DNA of 32,225 nt from positions 3,138 to 35,362 of the forward strand of contig AVPN01000293.1 in assembly GCA_000695325.1 (NCBI GenBank), read 5' to 3'. The stretch's first letter is position 1; each line of letters begins with the position of its first letter. The position numbers were made by a program, and so were the translations under genes. Under the pieces are notes generated by a model. That model was not told the DNA's origin and searched no databases. It was given only the letters and a program-made list of their open reading frames with translations. This DNA comes from Pleurobrachia bachei. Its lineage: Eukaryota; Ctenophora; Tentaculata; Cydippida; Pleurobrachiidae. This document shows positions 9,801 through 18,469 of the stretch, piece by piece.

Positions 9801-12337
9801 GATTGGTATAACTACCTGTAAGTCCTGTTGTAGGTTCCTCCAGCTCTCTCCCACTGCCTCCAATTCCTGCACCTCATCCTCTGTTCTCTGTAGCTGTTGG
9901 AGTGATGCCAGTTCAGGGTGCTCCTCTTCCTCTTCCATCTCTCTTGATGGTCCGGGGGGTGAGGGAGGAGAGATCACAGGGAGTACAGCTGTAGGGGAGG
10001 ACTCATCCAGTTGGGAGCTATCTAGCTGGGCATCCAGTTCAACGAACTCTACTATTTGCTCATATGCAGCCATCTTTAGTGGGTCTGCTATCAGTTTGAA
10101 TTTGGGAAGGTCATCCAGGGACACCCTGCATTCTAACTCGTCCAGATCTTGGAGGTAGCGCTTCAGAGTCCTGTAGGAAAACAAGAAATAGAGGAGGATA
10201 TAAATGATTTGAGAGACCTGGCAGTTTGGAAAGGGTGTATTAATTTAGGGCACATTCATTTTGAGACTCACTTGAATGTTTTGGATGCTGCCACTTGCTC
10301 TTTGTTGAGTGCCCGGATATTGGATTTCTGTTTTGCTATCCGGATGATCTGGACATGTTGATGAAGTTGCCGGTAGAGAGAGGGAAGGGTGTTCTCAAAC
10401 CTACAGGGAGAAATATTGGTGTTTCGGTTACCATGGTTACTAGGAGCTTCTTTGTGTTACCATGGTAACCATAGGATACATATTAGTTTTGTCATGGAAT
10501 TGGAAGCATTATAATATCTACCTGCTTAGGGAAATCTTGGCCTCTCGGAGGCTTAAGTTTTGAGATGTCATTACGTACGGTCATCAACTTCGTTTCCGTA
10601 CTGCAACTACTCCCAGCATGTCCTAAAACACAGGATAATTGCTAAAACGTTTTATTTAACTCCAACCTTTTAGGAAAATGTTTAAAGTAGGCTGGGGAGG
10701 ATCGGAGGTAGGGGTTAATAAAGGAGTATAGTGCCAGAAAGATAGATGGGAATTTATCCTGTGGGAAAGATAGGAGTTTTGGCGGGATAAAGAGTAGCTG
10801 ACTCAATACCCCTTTCCTACTGCAGGTAGTAGAGGGAAGGATGTAATACTAGTGGTGAGCGATTACAGATCCGGCTCTTCAATCGTGGGGGAGATGTTCA
10901 ACAGAAACAAACAGGTAAACCTTCTTTGGGCGATCTACATTTCATGAAATTTACAGAAATACTTTTACCAGTAGGGTACACTTTCATGAACATCTCGAAC
11001 CATATGAACACCTCGATCACCTCTCTCCAGGCATGGTATTTATTTGAGCCGTTAATCGGGGTGACTTCTGAGATGAAGCAGGTACAAATGGTGAAGGACC
11101 TGTTTTATTGCCGACCCTCCAGCTGGGGGATAGTCAGAAGGAACCGACAGACGGGCTGCTGGAAGGGAAATGAACATTCTTCCGCTGACTATGATTGCAT
11201 CAAGGGGTATGTGAACTGAAGTACGCCTTGACTCCATAAAAACATCTGCTTCATCTAGGCTCCTTGCCCCTTGGTAGTGCTCCTGTATGATCTCTATTGC
11301 TTCTTTCCCAGGCTTGACTACGAGGGAGAGTGCATGAGGTATCCTGTTGTAGTTGCTAAACTGATACGACTGAGAGACCTGAGAATTCTAGAGAGATGGG
11401 GACTATTGGAGCACCCCCGATTACACATCGTGCACAGGTGAGTAGATGTATTTATGAAGGAGCAATGTGTGAGATTTATGAAGGAGCAATGGAATGTAAT
11501 CATCCTCTTATTTCCAGTTTCAGAGACCCAAGGGGCACAATAAACTCAAGGCTATCCTACAAGGAAGTGAATTGGAATGGTAACCACATACCCAGAGAGA
11601 ATGTTACGGGCAGTGTAGTTGGTAGGATGGCTCGAGATCTGTGTCAGAGATACCTTAACGACACTGTGTTTGGGGAGTCTCTCTCACGGGGGTAAGTGTA
11701 AATAAACTAAGGTTGTTCAGGGGAAGGGGATATGGTATTGGAACATTGGGTGGGAGGGGAAAGGTGGGACAAATGATGGGATTTGGGACGGAGTAAAAAT
11801 CACCCACTTTGAAATTTCAATTGTTCAGACATAAAGTCCAAAATATATACTAGGACAGAATTTACACATTCAAAACCGGAAAAAAACACAATCAAAAACA
11901 CATATCTCGTCCCTCCTCTGATCTCATAACACACTCTAATTTACTCGTCTCTAGGTATGTACGAGTGATGTACGAGGATGTCTGTAGTGATCCTGTGGGT
12001 TCTGTTAACAGGGTCTACCAGGCTACACTGGGTAGGAATGCACCAGCAGAGGTTCATACCTGGTACAAGGTAGGAAACTCAAATACAATGCAATTTGTTT
12101 CCTTTCTCTTTGTGAGATTCAGTATGTTCTATACCAATCTCTCTCCCTCTTGTTCTATATAATATCTCTCCCTCTCTCCCCTGCATGTTCTATACTATTA
12201 TCATCTCTCCCAACCCATCCCTCCAGGAACACATGAACTCTGGTGGTAACTCAGCAGAACACGACAGAATGGGGCTCTCTAGAAACGCAACTGCAACCGC
12301 ATCACGATGGAGAACAGAGGATGGGTGTCTGATATAG
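6805..12337 (+). CDS. Carbohydrate 6-O-sulfotransferase-like, Golgi type II
   Basis: Nine exons join in frame to about 325 residues: 6805-6880, 7010-7062, 7124-7181, 10826-10914, 11031-11206, 11312-11437, 11518-11691, 11955-12069, 12227-12337. Exon 1 is a short basic tail plus a signal anchor (SFFLLLFIPSCIFLSFYLFY), the type II Golgi topology of the family. Exon 4 carries the 5'-phosphosulfate loop (YRSGSSIVGEMFN) that binds PAPS. Exon 5 opens with AWYLFEPL, typical of the CHST1-7 group, and exon 7 has the 3'-phosphate motif RDPRGTINSR. The enzyme should move sulfate from PAPS to sugar hydroxyls on matrix glycans; the acceptor sugar cannot be read. The C-terminus stops soon after an RNATATASRW segment and is shorter than in vertebrate members. 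Intron 3 (3.6 kb) contains the 52-bp array and antisense STX17. The gene ends 135 bp from convergent TRAPPC5. Confidence 0.85.
7138..8437 (+). repeat. 52-bp tandem array of exon 3 end plus 5' splice site
   Basis: There are 25 units of exactly 52 bp; the landmark CTCTCAC moves from 7173 to 8421, which is 24 x 52. Unit 1 is the last 44 bp of sulfotransferase exon 3 plus its donor (ACGG/GTAAGT). All later units carry one shared change (AGAGATCT to AGGGATCT) and are otherwise identical by eye. The last unit ends CACAGGTAGGT instead of CACGGGTAAGT. Every unit therefore carries a candidate GT donor and AG dinucleotides. As 52 is not a multiple of 3, reading through brings an in-frame stop at once, so normal splicing must use unit 1, or jump from one unit's frame to exon 4. 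Confidence 0.95.
8438..9058. other. Intronic, AT-rich, no gene
   Basis: This stretch lies between the 52-bp array and the STX17 stop, inside sulfotransferase intron 3. It presumably includes the STX17 3' UTR (minus strand). I see no exon that fits the sulfotransferase frame. Confidence 0.6.
9059..10571 (-). CDS. STX17: Syntaxin-17 (Qa-SNARE)
   Basis: Five exons on minus (10571-10522, 10400-10272, 10170-9816, 9623-9446, 9309-9059) give about 320 residues; human STX17 has 302. Exons 1-3 encode the N-terminal helical bundle. Exon 3 ends in an acidic linker and begins the SNARE helix (LEAVGESWRNLQQDLQ). Exon 4 completes it with the central glutamine in VKEQQEKVD. Exons 4-5 encode the two hydrophobic hairpin helices rich in Gly and Ala (MPIAGALVGG, PLGMLAGFKAAGVATGL), the feature that sets STX17 apart from other syntaxins. 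In animals STX17 mediates autophagosome-lysosome fusion and acts at ER-mitochondria contacts. The tail is acidic (EEGEEGEFQQFEEGE), unlike the basic human tail. The ATG chosen keeps exon 1 in frame with the helical bundle; an earlier ATG on the same strand is out of frame. The whole gene sits antisense within the sulfotransferase intron. Confidence 0.92.
10427..10469. promoter_or_regulatory. Pair of RFX X-box-like palindromes
   Basis: GTTACCATGGTAAC at 10456-10469 is a perfect 14-bp palindrome matching the RFX consensus (GTNRCC, short gap, RGYAAC). GTTACCATGGTTAC at 10427-10440 is a one-base variant, 29 bp away. Both lie in STX17 intron 1, about 100 bp downstream of its start codon. Paired X-boxes near a transcription start are typical of RFX-regulated genes. 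Binding is inferred from the motif only. Confidence 0.5.
10604..10622 (+). promoter_or_regulatory. Possible ZNF143/Staf-like site upstream of STX17
   Basis: The string ACTACTCCCAGCATGTC just upstream of the STX17 start resembles the ZNF143 core (ACTAC...TCCCAGCATGC) but lacks the usual spacing between ACTAC and TCCC. It is a weak single-site match. Confidence 0.25.
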
Positions 12338-12472
12338 ACGTCTTATCTCTTTCGTACACTGCTTAACAAAACACACTTAAATTTACCTCGTACTTGCTAT
12401 ATTAATTAACTTATTTATTTCCATATATTTGTCCCTTGTTCTGCCATTTCAAAATGTACTAGTTTCAAGTGT

Positions 12473-13094
12473 CTACATATTCTTAATAGCATTCTCCCTC
12501 TGCATCACCGAATCATCAAACTTGATCAGCAAGGTGCTTCCTTTATGCCAATGAGCAGTAACTTTACAGGGGAACCCACTGTGATTGAGGATCGTCTCTA
12601 CTATCCCTCCCATGAAGGCAGCACAGTTTAGGGCACTCTTATCAAAACCTTACCTTTATTTGAACAACTGATCCCCAAGCAAAAGATACTAGTGATAGGT
12701 CCTTTCATCGTCATCCGCCCTTTCTAGCTTGTCTGCCTCCTTTCCAAACAGGCTCTTCCACACAGTACCCTTGATAAACAGCAATGTGTTGATTAACTTG
12801 TTCTCTCGCTTCTGACTGAAGGGAGGATGGGGGTTAGCTGAATAATTCGAAACGGAGTTCAAATGAGAATCAGACTTACTTTTTCTCTCTGTAACTGATG
12901 ATTTCGACCAGGTGAAATCCCACATCATTGCCCAGCTTAGCAAGTTTAGCCTGAAGGTCTGGGATGGTCATGACTCGCTTGGTGCTGTATTGGACATACT
13001 CCGAGAATAAGAAGGCAAATGCGTTCAAACTGACATCTGATTTACCCCTACTTAGTGGTCTTTCCAGGATTGATCTCGTTTTCCGTGAATCCAT
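12473..13094 (-). pseudogene. TRAPPC5: TRAPPC5 copy A, interrupted
   Basis: TRAPPC5 is a Bet3-family subunit of the TRAPP vesicle-tethering/Rab-GEF complex. Exon 1 (13094-12880) starts MDSRKTRSILERPLSRGKSD, and exon 2 (12815-12473) has LLFIKGTVWKSLFGKEADKL and, near the end, VTAHWHKGSTLLIKFDD, both closely matching human TRAPPC5. The two exons total 186 codons in one frame, against 188 residues in human. Between DDERTY and DKSALNC, where the family has a conserved 21-residue stretch, a block of about 51 nt (near 12635-12692) has three in-frame stops although its length is conserved. Read on the opposite strand the block is open. So this copy is broken, micro-inverted, or misassembled there. 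No intron with usable phase removes it. It converges on the sulfotransferase gene, 135 bp between stops. Confidence 0.75.
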
Positions 13095-13405
13095 TGAGCT
13101 ACAAATAAATTCGAGGTGTTATAAATAGTGGGAGTTGATGATTTTGGGATGGGCAAAAAACTTGACTCAAGTGTTATACATTCGGATACGATGAGAAATA
13201 CTGAAATACGATAAGATAAATTCACATAATAATAAGTAAGTTTGGTTACACACACACACGCGTTGAAAGTCAGCGGGGGTGACTTTTTGAAATGCTGAAA
13301 AATGTACTTTTCCACTTTTGATGCTACGCGCGCTACTACAGTCTTTGTTTTTCATTCCCCTCGCAATCCACACACCAACTTCAAGTCTCGCCACCAGTAG
13401 CGCCA

Positions 13406-14771
13406 CTACCGTTTCACCTTCAGAACAATTCGGGGCGATTTCCGGGCTCTTCTTTTCATTGAGGATTGAGGAGAGGGTGTTGCATCCTGAAAATAGAGAA
13501 ATCGGGATTGTCTCCAAAAATATCACGTCATGATGTTCCACAGCTTTGTCATTTGTTCACTTACATAAACTGTAAGATCCGGGTTATGTAATCGTCTATG
13601 CATTGGAACACCCTTCTTCTTCTTCTTGATTACTGGTGTAGGTACTATATCTTCTTCTTCAGTTAACGATGGTGCAGGTATCACCTCCTCTTCCTCCTCT
13701 TGAGTCCCTCCTTCAGAGGGAGCAGTAGAGAGAGATTGGGAGTGAGGGGATTCACTAGACGAGTCCAATACCCTTCTTGTTACCTAGATATGCTACAATC
13801 ATCGCTACATAACAACATTATTTTACAGCACTCGAGCAGAAATTCTCGATCTAACCTTCTTTTTGGCACTTTTCGGTGGAGAAATAAGTGACATAGTAGA
13901 GGAGCATGGGGAGTCAAGTTTTTTGCGCTTCCCTTTCATGTGTAGATCTATTATTCTCCGTATCTGTAGCATGGTACATCCTTCTTTTGGCCTCTTTCCT
14001 TAGATTCTGAAATGGAGCTAGTGAAATTGATATATCCCTTAAAATTAGACACCTTCAAATTAGATACCTCTTATTTTAGTATACCGAATCGATCTCTAGA
14101 TCAAGTAGGATAAAGAAATACCTGGATGTATAGAGGGACATTGAGTTTTAATGATACTATGAACTCCTGCAGGAGGTTAAATAGCTTTTCCAAATTGGCA
14201 TCTCTTATTTTGCTAGTTCTCGGTTCTGAATCTTTCTGAAAAATATCAGTGATAACCGTATCTATTCATAAACTTTTGGGCCAAAAGTTTTGGCCGATAC
14301 AATCTAGGCTTACCATAAATTTAATCTTACCATAAGTTTAATCTCATCTTTAATTTGCTTTTCCAACCTATAGCACACAGGCCCATATATGGTGTGTCTG
14401 TCCAAGAACCGAAACATATCTTCCAACACAGGGGATTGGAAATCGTCCAGAGCTGCTAGTCCCTTACATGTCCATACATGAATATGGACATCTTTAGATA
14501 CCTTGCTATCCTTGAACTCTAGCAGATCATCTGAAAATTAGAGGATGGGTAAAGAGTTGTTTAACAAAACATGATTATTATTTGGTGACTACAGCTAGGG
14601 GATGTCATCACCAAGATTGTTGTAAGACCTACCTAGTATAGAATCAGTCCAGATTTTCCGAAAACTATAGAGATCACTGAATGATGTACACCGTAGCTTT
14701 GTGAACTTGTCAAAGACTATTGATGCTTCAAACAAAAATATCCTCGCTAAACCATCAGTTATTAGTGCCAT
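13406..14771 (-). pseudogene. Unrecognised nuclear-type gene, copy A (frameshifted)
   Basis: This is the paralogue of the gene at 15424-16879, with the same six exons (14771-14633, 14530-14331, 14235-14122, 14006-13856, 13783-13565, 13486-13406). Exon 4 is 151 nt instead of 150: a one-base gain after RRMYHATDTENNRST shifts the frame to an early stop, so the basic and acidic C-terminal parts are lost. The donor region of exon 2 is tandemly duplicated (17 bp, 14308-14341), giving two GT donors; using the outer one would also shift the frame. Amino-acid changes against copy B are frequent even in exon 2 (for example IRVWIC versus IHVWTC). I read it as a decaying duplicate, though a truncated product of about 175 residues with the helical part remains possible. 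Confidence 0.7.
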
Positions 14772-14879
14772 GCAGTAATACAACTGGGACCGGAGTGAAG
14801 TTATGGGAATTATTATATAGGAGGGTTAGAGGGGGGGGGGTGAAGTTATTGAGAGATTTAAAATGGGAATTGTACTTAC

Positions 14880-15094
14880 TTTTTCTCTCTGTAACTGATA
14901 ATCTCGACAAGATGAAATCCCACATCATTGCCCAGCTTAGCAAGTTTAGCTTGCAGGTCTGGGATGGTCATAACCCGCTTGGTACTGTATTGGACATACT
15001 CTGAGAATAGGAAGGCAAATGCGTTCAAACTGACATCTGATTTACCCCTACTTAGTGGTCTTTCCAGGATTGATCTCGTTTTCCGTGAATCCAT
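14880..15094 (-). CDS. TRAPPC5: TRAPPC5 exon 1, duplicate copy B
   Basis: This is a 71-codon exon with a normal GTAAGT donor and the same protein sequence as exon 1 of copy A. The 11 nucleotide differences I count between the two exons are all synonymous, although the surrounding introns and the neighbouring unknown gene have diverged at amino-acid level. No exon 2 follows within unit B. It could be an alternative first exon that splices past the unknown gene copy A to the shared exon 2 at 12815, in which case copy A's exon 1 and copy B's exon 1 are both in use. Otherwise it is a remnant whose protein identity reflects recent gene conversion. Confidence 0.7.
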
Positions 15095-15423
15095 CGAGCT
15101 ACAAATTCGAGGTGTTATAAGTAGTGGGAGGTGGGAAGAGGAGTTTGGGGTGGGCGAAAAATAACTTGACTCAAGGGTTATACATTCGGATATGATGAGA
15201 AATACTGAAATACGGTCAGATAACTATAAGATAAATTCACATAATAAGTTTGGTTACACACACGCGTTGAAAGTCAGCGGGGGTGACTTTTTGAAATGCT
15301 GAAAAATGTACTTTTACACTTTTGATGCTGCGCGCGCTACTGCAGTCTTTGTTTTTTATTCCCCTCAATCCACATTCCACAGTGTGCCACACACCATTAG
15401 AACTTCAAATCTCGCCAACGCCA

Positions 15424-16879
15424 CTACCGTTTCACCTTGAGAACAAGTCGGGGCGATTTCCGGGCTCTCCTTTTTATTGACGACTGTGGTGAGGGCGTTG
15501 CATCCTGAAAATAGAGAAATCGGGATTATCTCCAAAAATATCACATGATGTTCCACCTTGTTGTTATGTTCTAAGCTTTCTTTACATTTGTATAACACTC
15601 ACATAAACTGTAAGATCCGGGTTATGTAATCGTCTATGCATTGGAACACCCTTCTTCTTTTTCTTAATAACTGGTGTAGGTACTATTTCTTCTTCTTCAG
15701 TTAACGATGGTGCAGGTATCACCTCCTCTTCCTCATCCTGAGTCCCTTCTTCAGAGGGAGCAGTAGAGGGAGGGGTTTCAGAGGGAGATGCAGTAGAGGG
15801 AGGGGCTTCATCCTCACTAGACGAGTCCAATACCCTTCTCGTTACCTAGGATACGATGTTAGTAGCGATGTATTGTTGTAATAAAATGTCGTGAGCTCGT
15901 GAAAAACTCGATCTAACCTTCTTTTTAGCACTTTTCGGTGGAGAAATCAGTGACATAGTAGAGGAGCATGGGGAGTCAAGTTTTTTGCGCTTCCCTTTCC
16001 GAGTAGATAGATTATCCTCCGGATCTGTAGTGTGGAACATTCTTCTTTTGGCCTCTTTCCTTAGGTTCTGAAATGGAGCTAGTGAAATTGATAAATCCCT
16101 TCAAATATACACCTCTTATTTTAGTATACCGAATAACAAGCTAGATCTCTAGATCAAGAGCTATACCTGGATGTATTGAGGGACATTGAGTTTCAAAGAT
16201 ACTATGAACTCCTGCATGAGGTTAAACAGCTTTTCCTTATTGGCATCTCTTATTCTGCTGGTTCTCGGTTCTGTATCTTTCTGAAAAATATCAGTAATAA
16301 TCGTATCTATTCATAAACTTTTGGGCCAAAAGTTTTGGCCGATACGATCATGTAGGTATAGTAGGCTTACCATAAATTTAATTTGATCTTTAATTTGCTT
16401 TTCCAATCTATAACACACAGGCCCATATATGGTGTGTCTGTCCAAGAACCGAAACATATCTTCCAAGACAGGGGATTGGAAATCGTCCAGTACTGCTAGT
16501 CCCTTACATATCCATACACGAATATGAACATCTTTAGAAACATTGCTATCCTTGAACTCTAGTAGATCATCTGAATATTAGAGGATGGGTAAAGAGCAGG
16601 AACCGACCGAATCAGGAAATACTGGTCACTGATTGGCTGATAACCAGACACGTGACCTAAATAATAAGTTCTGATTGTCAGTCGGTTCCTGGTAAAGATT
16701 TGTTTAACAAAACATGAATCATGATTGTTATAAGACATACTTAGTATGGAATCAGTCCAGATTTTTCGAAAACTATAGAAATCTCGGAATGATGTACATC
16801 GTAGTTTTGCGAACTTGTCAAAGATTATTGATGCTTCAAACAGAAATATCCTCGCTAATCCATCAGTTATCAGTGCCAT
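15424..16879 (-). CDS. Unrecognised protein, helical domain plus basic tail
   Basis: Six exons (16879-16741, 16570-16371, 16280-16167, 16067-15918, 15845-15603, 15504-15424) join in frame to 308 residues, with consensus splice sites. I do not recognise the family. Residues 1-150 look helical and globular (MALITDGLARIFLFEASIIF at the start; SVRF-like CTSFRDFYSFRKIW; HTIYGPVCYRLEKQIKDQ). Residues 150-205 are basic with RKGKRKKLDSP and SPPKSAKKK, typical of nuclear localisation signals. Residues 205-280 are Ser/Pro/Glu-rich with KKKKKG, and the end is KRRARKSPRLVLKVKR. A chromatin- or transcription-associated nuclear protein is a reasonable guess. I considered SNAPC1 because of the early F..DF...W pattern but the rest does not follow. 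It starts 180 bp after the COX18 stop on the same strand. Intron 1 carries a recent MITE. Confidence 0.75.
16597..16691. mobile_element. 95-bp hAT-like MITE
   Basis: The ends CAGGAACCGAC ... GTCGGTTCCTG are 11-bp perfect inverted repeats, extending imperfectly to about 22 bp. They are flanked by GTAAAGAG on the left and GTAAAGAT on the right (7 of 8 matching). An 8-bp target duplication and a CAG start fit hAT-family non-autonomous elements. The matching place in tandem unit A (near 14555) reads GTAAAGAGTTGTTT with no insert: a natural empty site. It lies in intron 1 of the unknown gene copy B and therefore inserted after the 2-kb duplication. Confidence 0.85.
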
Positions 16880-17059
16880 GCAACTGGGAACGCAGTGAAT
16901 TTAGGGGTATTATAAGAGGGGGTGGGGGGGGGTGGGAGTAAAGTTAGGGGTAGAAGAGTTAGAGGTATCTAACAATCAGAATAAAAGAAAACAATATGTT
17001 CAAAGTAAAACGTTTCATAAAAAAGCAATAAATTAGATAACAGATCTCATACAAAACTA

Positions 17060-18322
17060 TCACTTCTGCCCGACAGCAGACTGTAAGTTATCGTCGTCTT
17101 TTTCAACAACAGGCTGCAATTTATCTTCATCTTCTTCTATACTCTTCTTCAATTTCTGCTGGATAATGAACAACTCTTCGTCTTTCTTTCTCAACTCCTC
17201 CCTCATCTCTCTCATCCTCTTCTCCGTCTCCTCCATCTCTTCCATCTCCCTCAACCTCTCCTCCCTTCTCCTCTGCTCCATCTCGTGCCCCTCACTCCGC
17301 ACCTCCTGATACCCCTCCTTCGCCCTATTCGCCTGATCAGCTAGAGTAGGCATGCTCTTCATAATCTCGGCTCGTTCCTCCATTGTATGCAATCCCACCG
17401 CTCTCCTGAATCTATCGCTCCTCAACAATGGCATGACGATCAGGGTGCCGGCCAGGTTAGATGCGAACCAGTAGACCACCAGACCGGAGGGAAAGAGAGA
17501 CTGGGTTAGTGCAGTTACCGTGACGAGCCCGCCTAACACGTAGGGGTTACCAAAAATCCCTGATGCCTCGGAGTTACCTGAATCCACACCAGTTTTGATA
17601 TTGTAACCAACAAGGACACTATTAAGAACGGGGAGGATCATTGTTGGATCTGCGGCAGTCAGGTTGGGGAGCCAGAGAAAGGAACAATCGAGGAAGGGCT
17701 GGTATGGCATGACAGCAAGACCTCGTACTGCAGTGAAATTCAGCATTAGAACAGCCATGTTAGGCATGAGCCACTTCATAGGATTGTGTTTCAAGGTCAT
17801 CTTATTCTGTTTATTGAAGAACTTAAGCTCCTTGATTTTAACCATTACCGTGTGACTTAGTGGGAATCGAGACCGGAAGACGTAGAGTAGAGAATAGAGC
17901 GCCTGTCTGGCAATATGTGGAACCCACTTCATGTACTGCTTATCATACCCGACATTACACGCTATCAGGCCGGTTCTCAGGGCGACCCCAGTCCCGCAGA
18001 GTACCACCCACCATGGTAGTCCAGATGTAGTCTGGACCAAATCCAAGAGATGCTGGTAGTGACTGACAATGTTTAGGGCACCCCCGGTTGGGAGGGTTGA
18101 CACACCAGCTATCACGTCCCCTGATACCTCAGCTACAGCATCAAGGGGTGAGGATAGAGTGCTGACAGTACTGTCAGATGCGGATACAGCGGCACTATCG
18201 GTTATAGCAGCACTATCAGATGTTATAGCGGCATTATCAACAAGTAACTCGGAGGAGGGTGTTTGGAGACATCTTATGAGATTGTAGCTGGTGGTCAGTC
18301 GTAACGACCGTGCCAGCAACAT
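17060..18322 (-). CDS. COX18: Oxa1-family mitochondrial insertase, COX18-like
   Basis: This is a single 420-codon frame without introns. The first 20 residues are basic and hydroxylated without acids (MLLARSLRLTTSYNLIRCLQ), a mitochondrial targeting signal, followed by a low-complexity Ala/Ser/Asp linker to about 75. The insertase core runs from about 88 to 312: TSGLPWWVVLCGTGVALRTG (TM1), a matrix loop, VLMLNFTAVRGLAVMP, WLPNLTAADPTMILP and the last helix with YWFASNL. The LPWW and W(F/L)P(D/N)LTAxD motifs fit COX18 better than OXA1L; COX18 helps export the Cox2 C-terminus in complex IV assembly. Unusually, residues 315-400 form a strongly charged Glu/Arg coiled coil. Human COX18 lacks this; OXA1L has a ribosome-binding matrix tail there. 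So OXA1L remains a weaker alternative. NIT2 lies 147 bp upstream on the same strand. Confidence 0.8.
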   Translation of the reverse strand: MLLARSLRLTTSYNLIRCLQTPSSELLVDNAAITSDSAAITDSAAVSASDSTVSTLSSPLDAVAEVSGDVIAGVSTLPTGGALNIVSHYQHLLDLVQTTSGLPWWVVLCGTGVALRTGLIACNVGYDKQYMKWVPHIARQALYSLLYVFRSRFPLSHTVMVKIKELKFFNKQNKMTLKHNPMKWLMPNMAVLMLNFTAVRGLAVMPYQPFLDCSFLWLPNLTAADPTMILPVLNSVLVGYNIKTGVDSGNSEASGIFGNPYVLGGLVTVTALTQSLFPSGLVVYWFASNLAGTLIVMPLLRSDRFRRAVGLHTMEERAEIMKSMPTLADQANRAKEGYQEVRSEGHEMEQRRREERLREMEEMEETEKRMREMREELRKKDEELFIIQQKLKKSIEEDEDKLQPVVEKDDDNLQSAVGQK

Positions 18323-18469
18323 CTAGAAGTGGAAATGAGGAAGGTGTTACAGGGCTTATTAAAGGATAAACAACTCAATTAAAGAGGAGAAAACTTTAAA
18401 AAGAAAAGAACTGAATAACAAATTTTACACAAAAAACACTCACGGTAAAAGGCATGCACAACAACCAAA

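Larger units (their letters stand above)
12860..16900. repeat. Old tandem duplication, period about 2.0 kb
   Basis: Unit A (about 12860-14780) and unit B (about 14860-16890) each contain, in minus-strand order, the six-exon unknown gene and TRAPPC5 exon 1. TRAPPC5 starts at 13094 and 15094, exactly 2000 bp apart. Similarity runs into TRAPPC5 intron 1 for about 25 bp and then stops, so unit B lacks TRAPPC5 exon 2. Many substitutions and private small insertions separate the units, so this event is older than the NIT2/ENSA duplication. Confidence 0.9.

Noticed and set aside
15424-16879. SNAPC1 (snRNA-activating complex) for the unknown gene
   Set aside because: Only the early F..DF...W pattern agrees; the SNAPC1 AL.W.Y..PP segment and the rest are missing.
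17060-18322. Plain OXA1L assignment
   Set aside because: The charged C-terminal tail suggests it, but LPWW, WLPNLTAADP and the FRRAVGL ending fit COX18 better; OXA1L kept as alternative.
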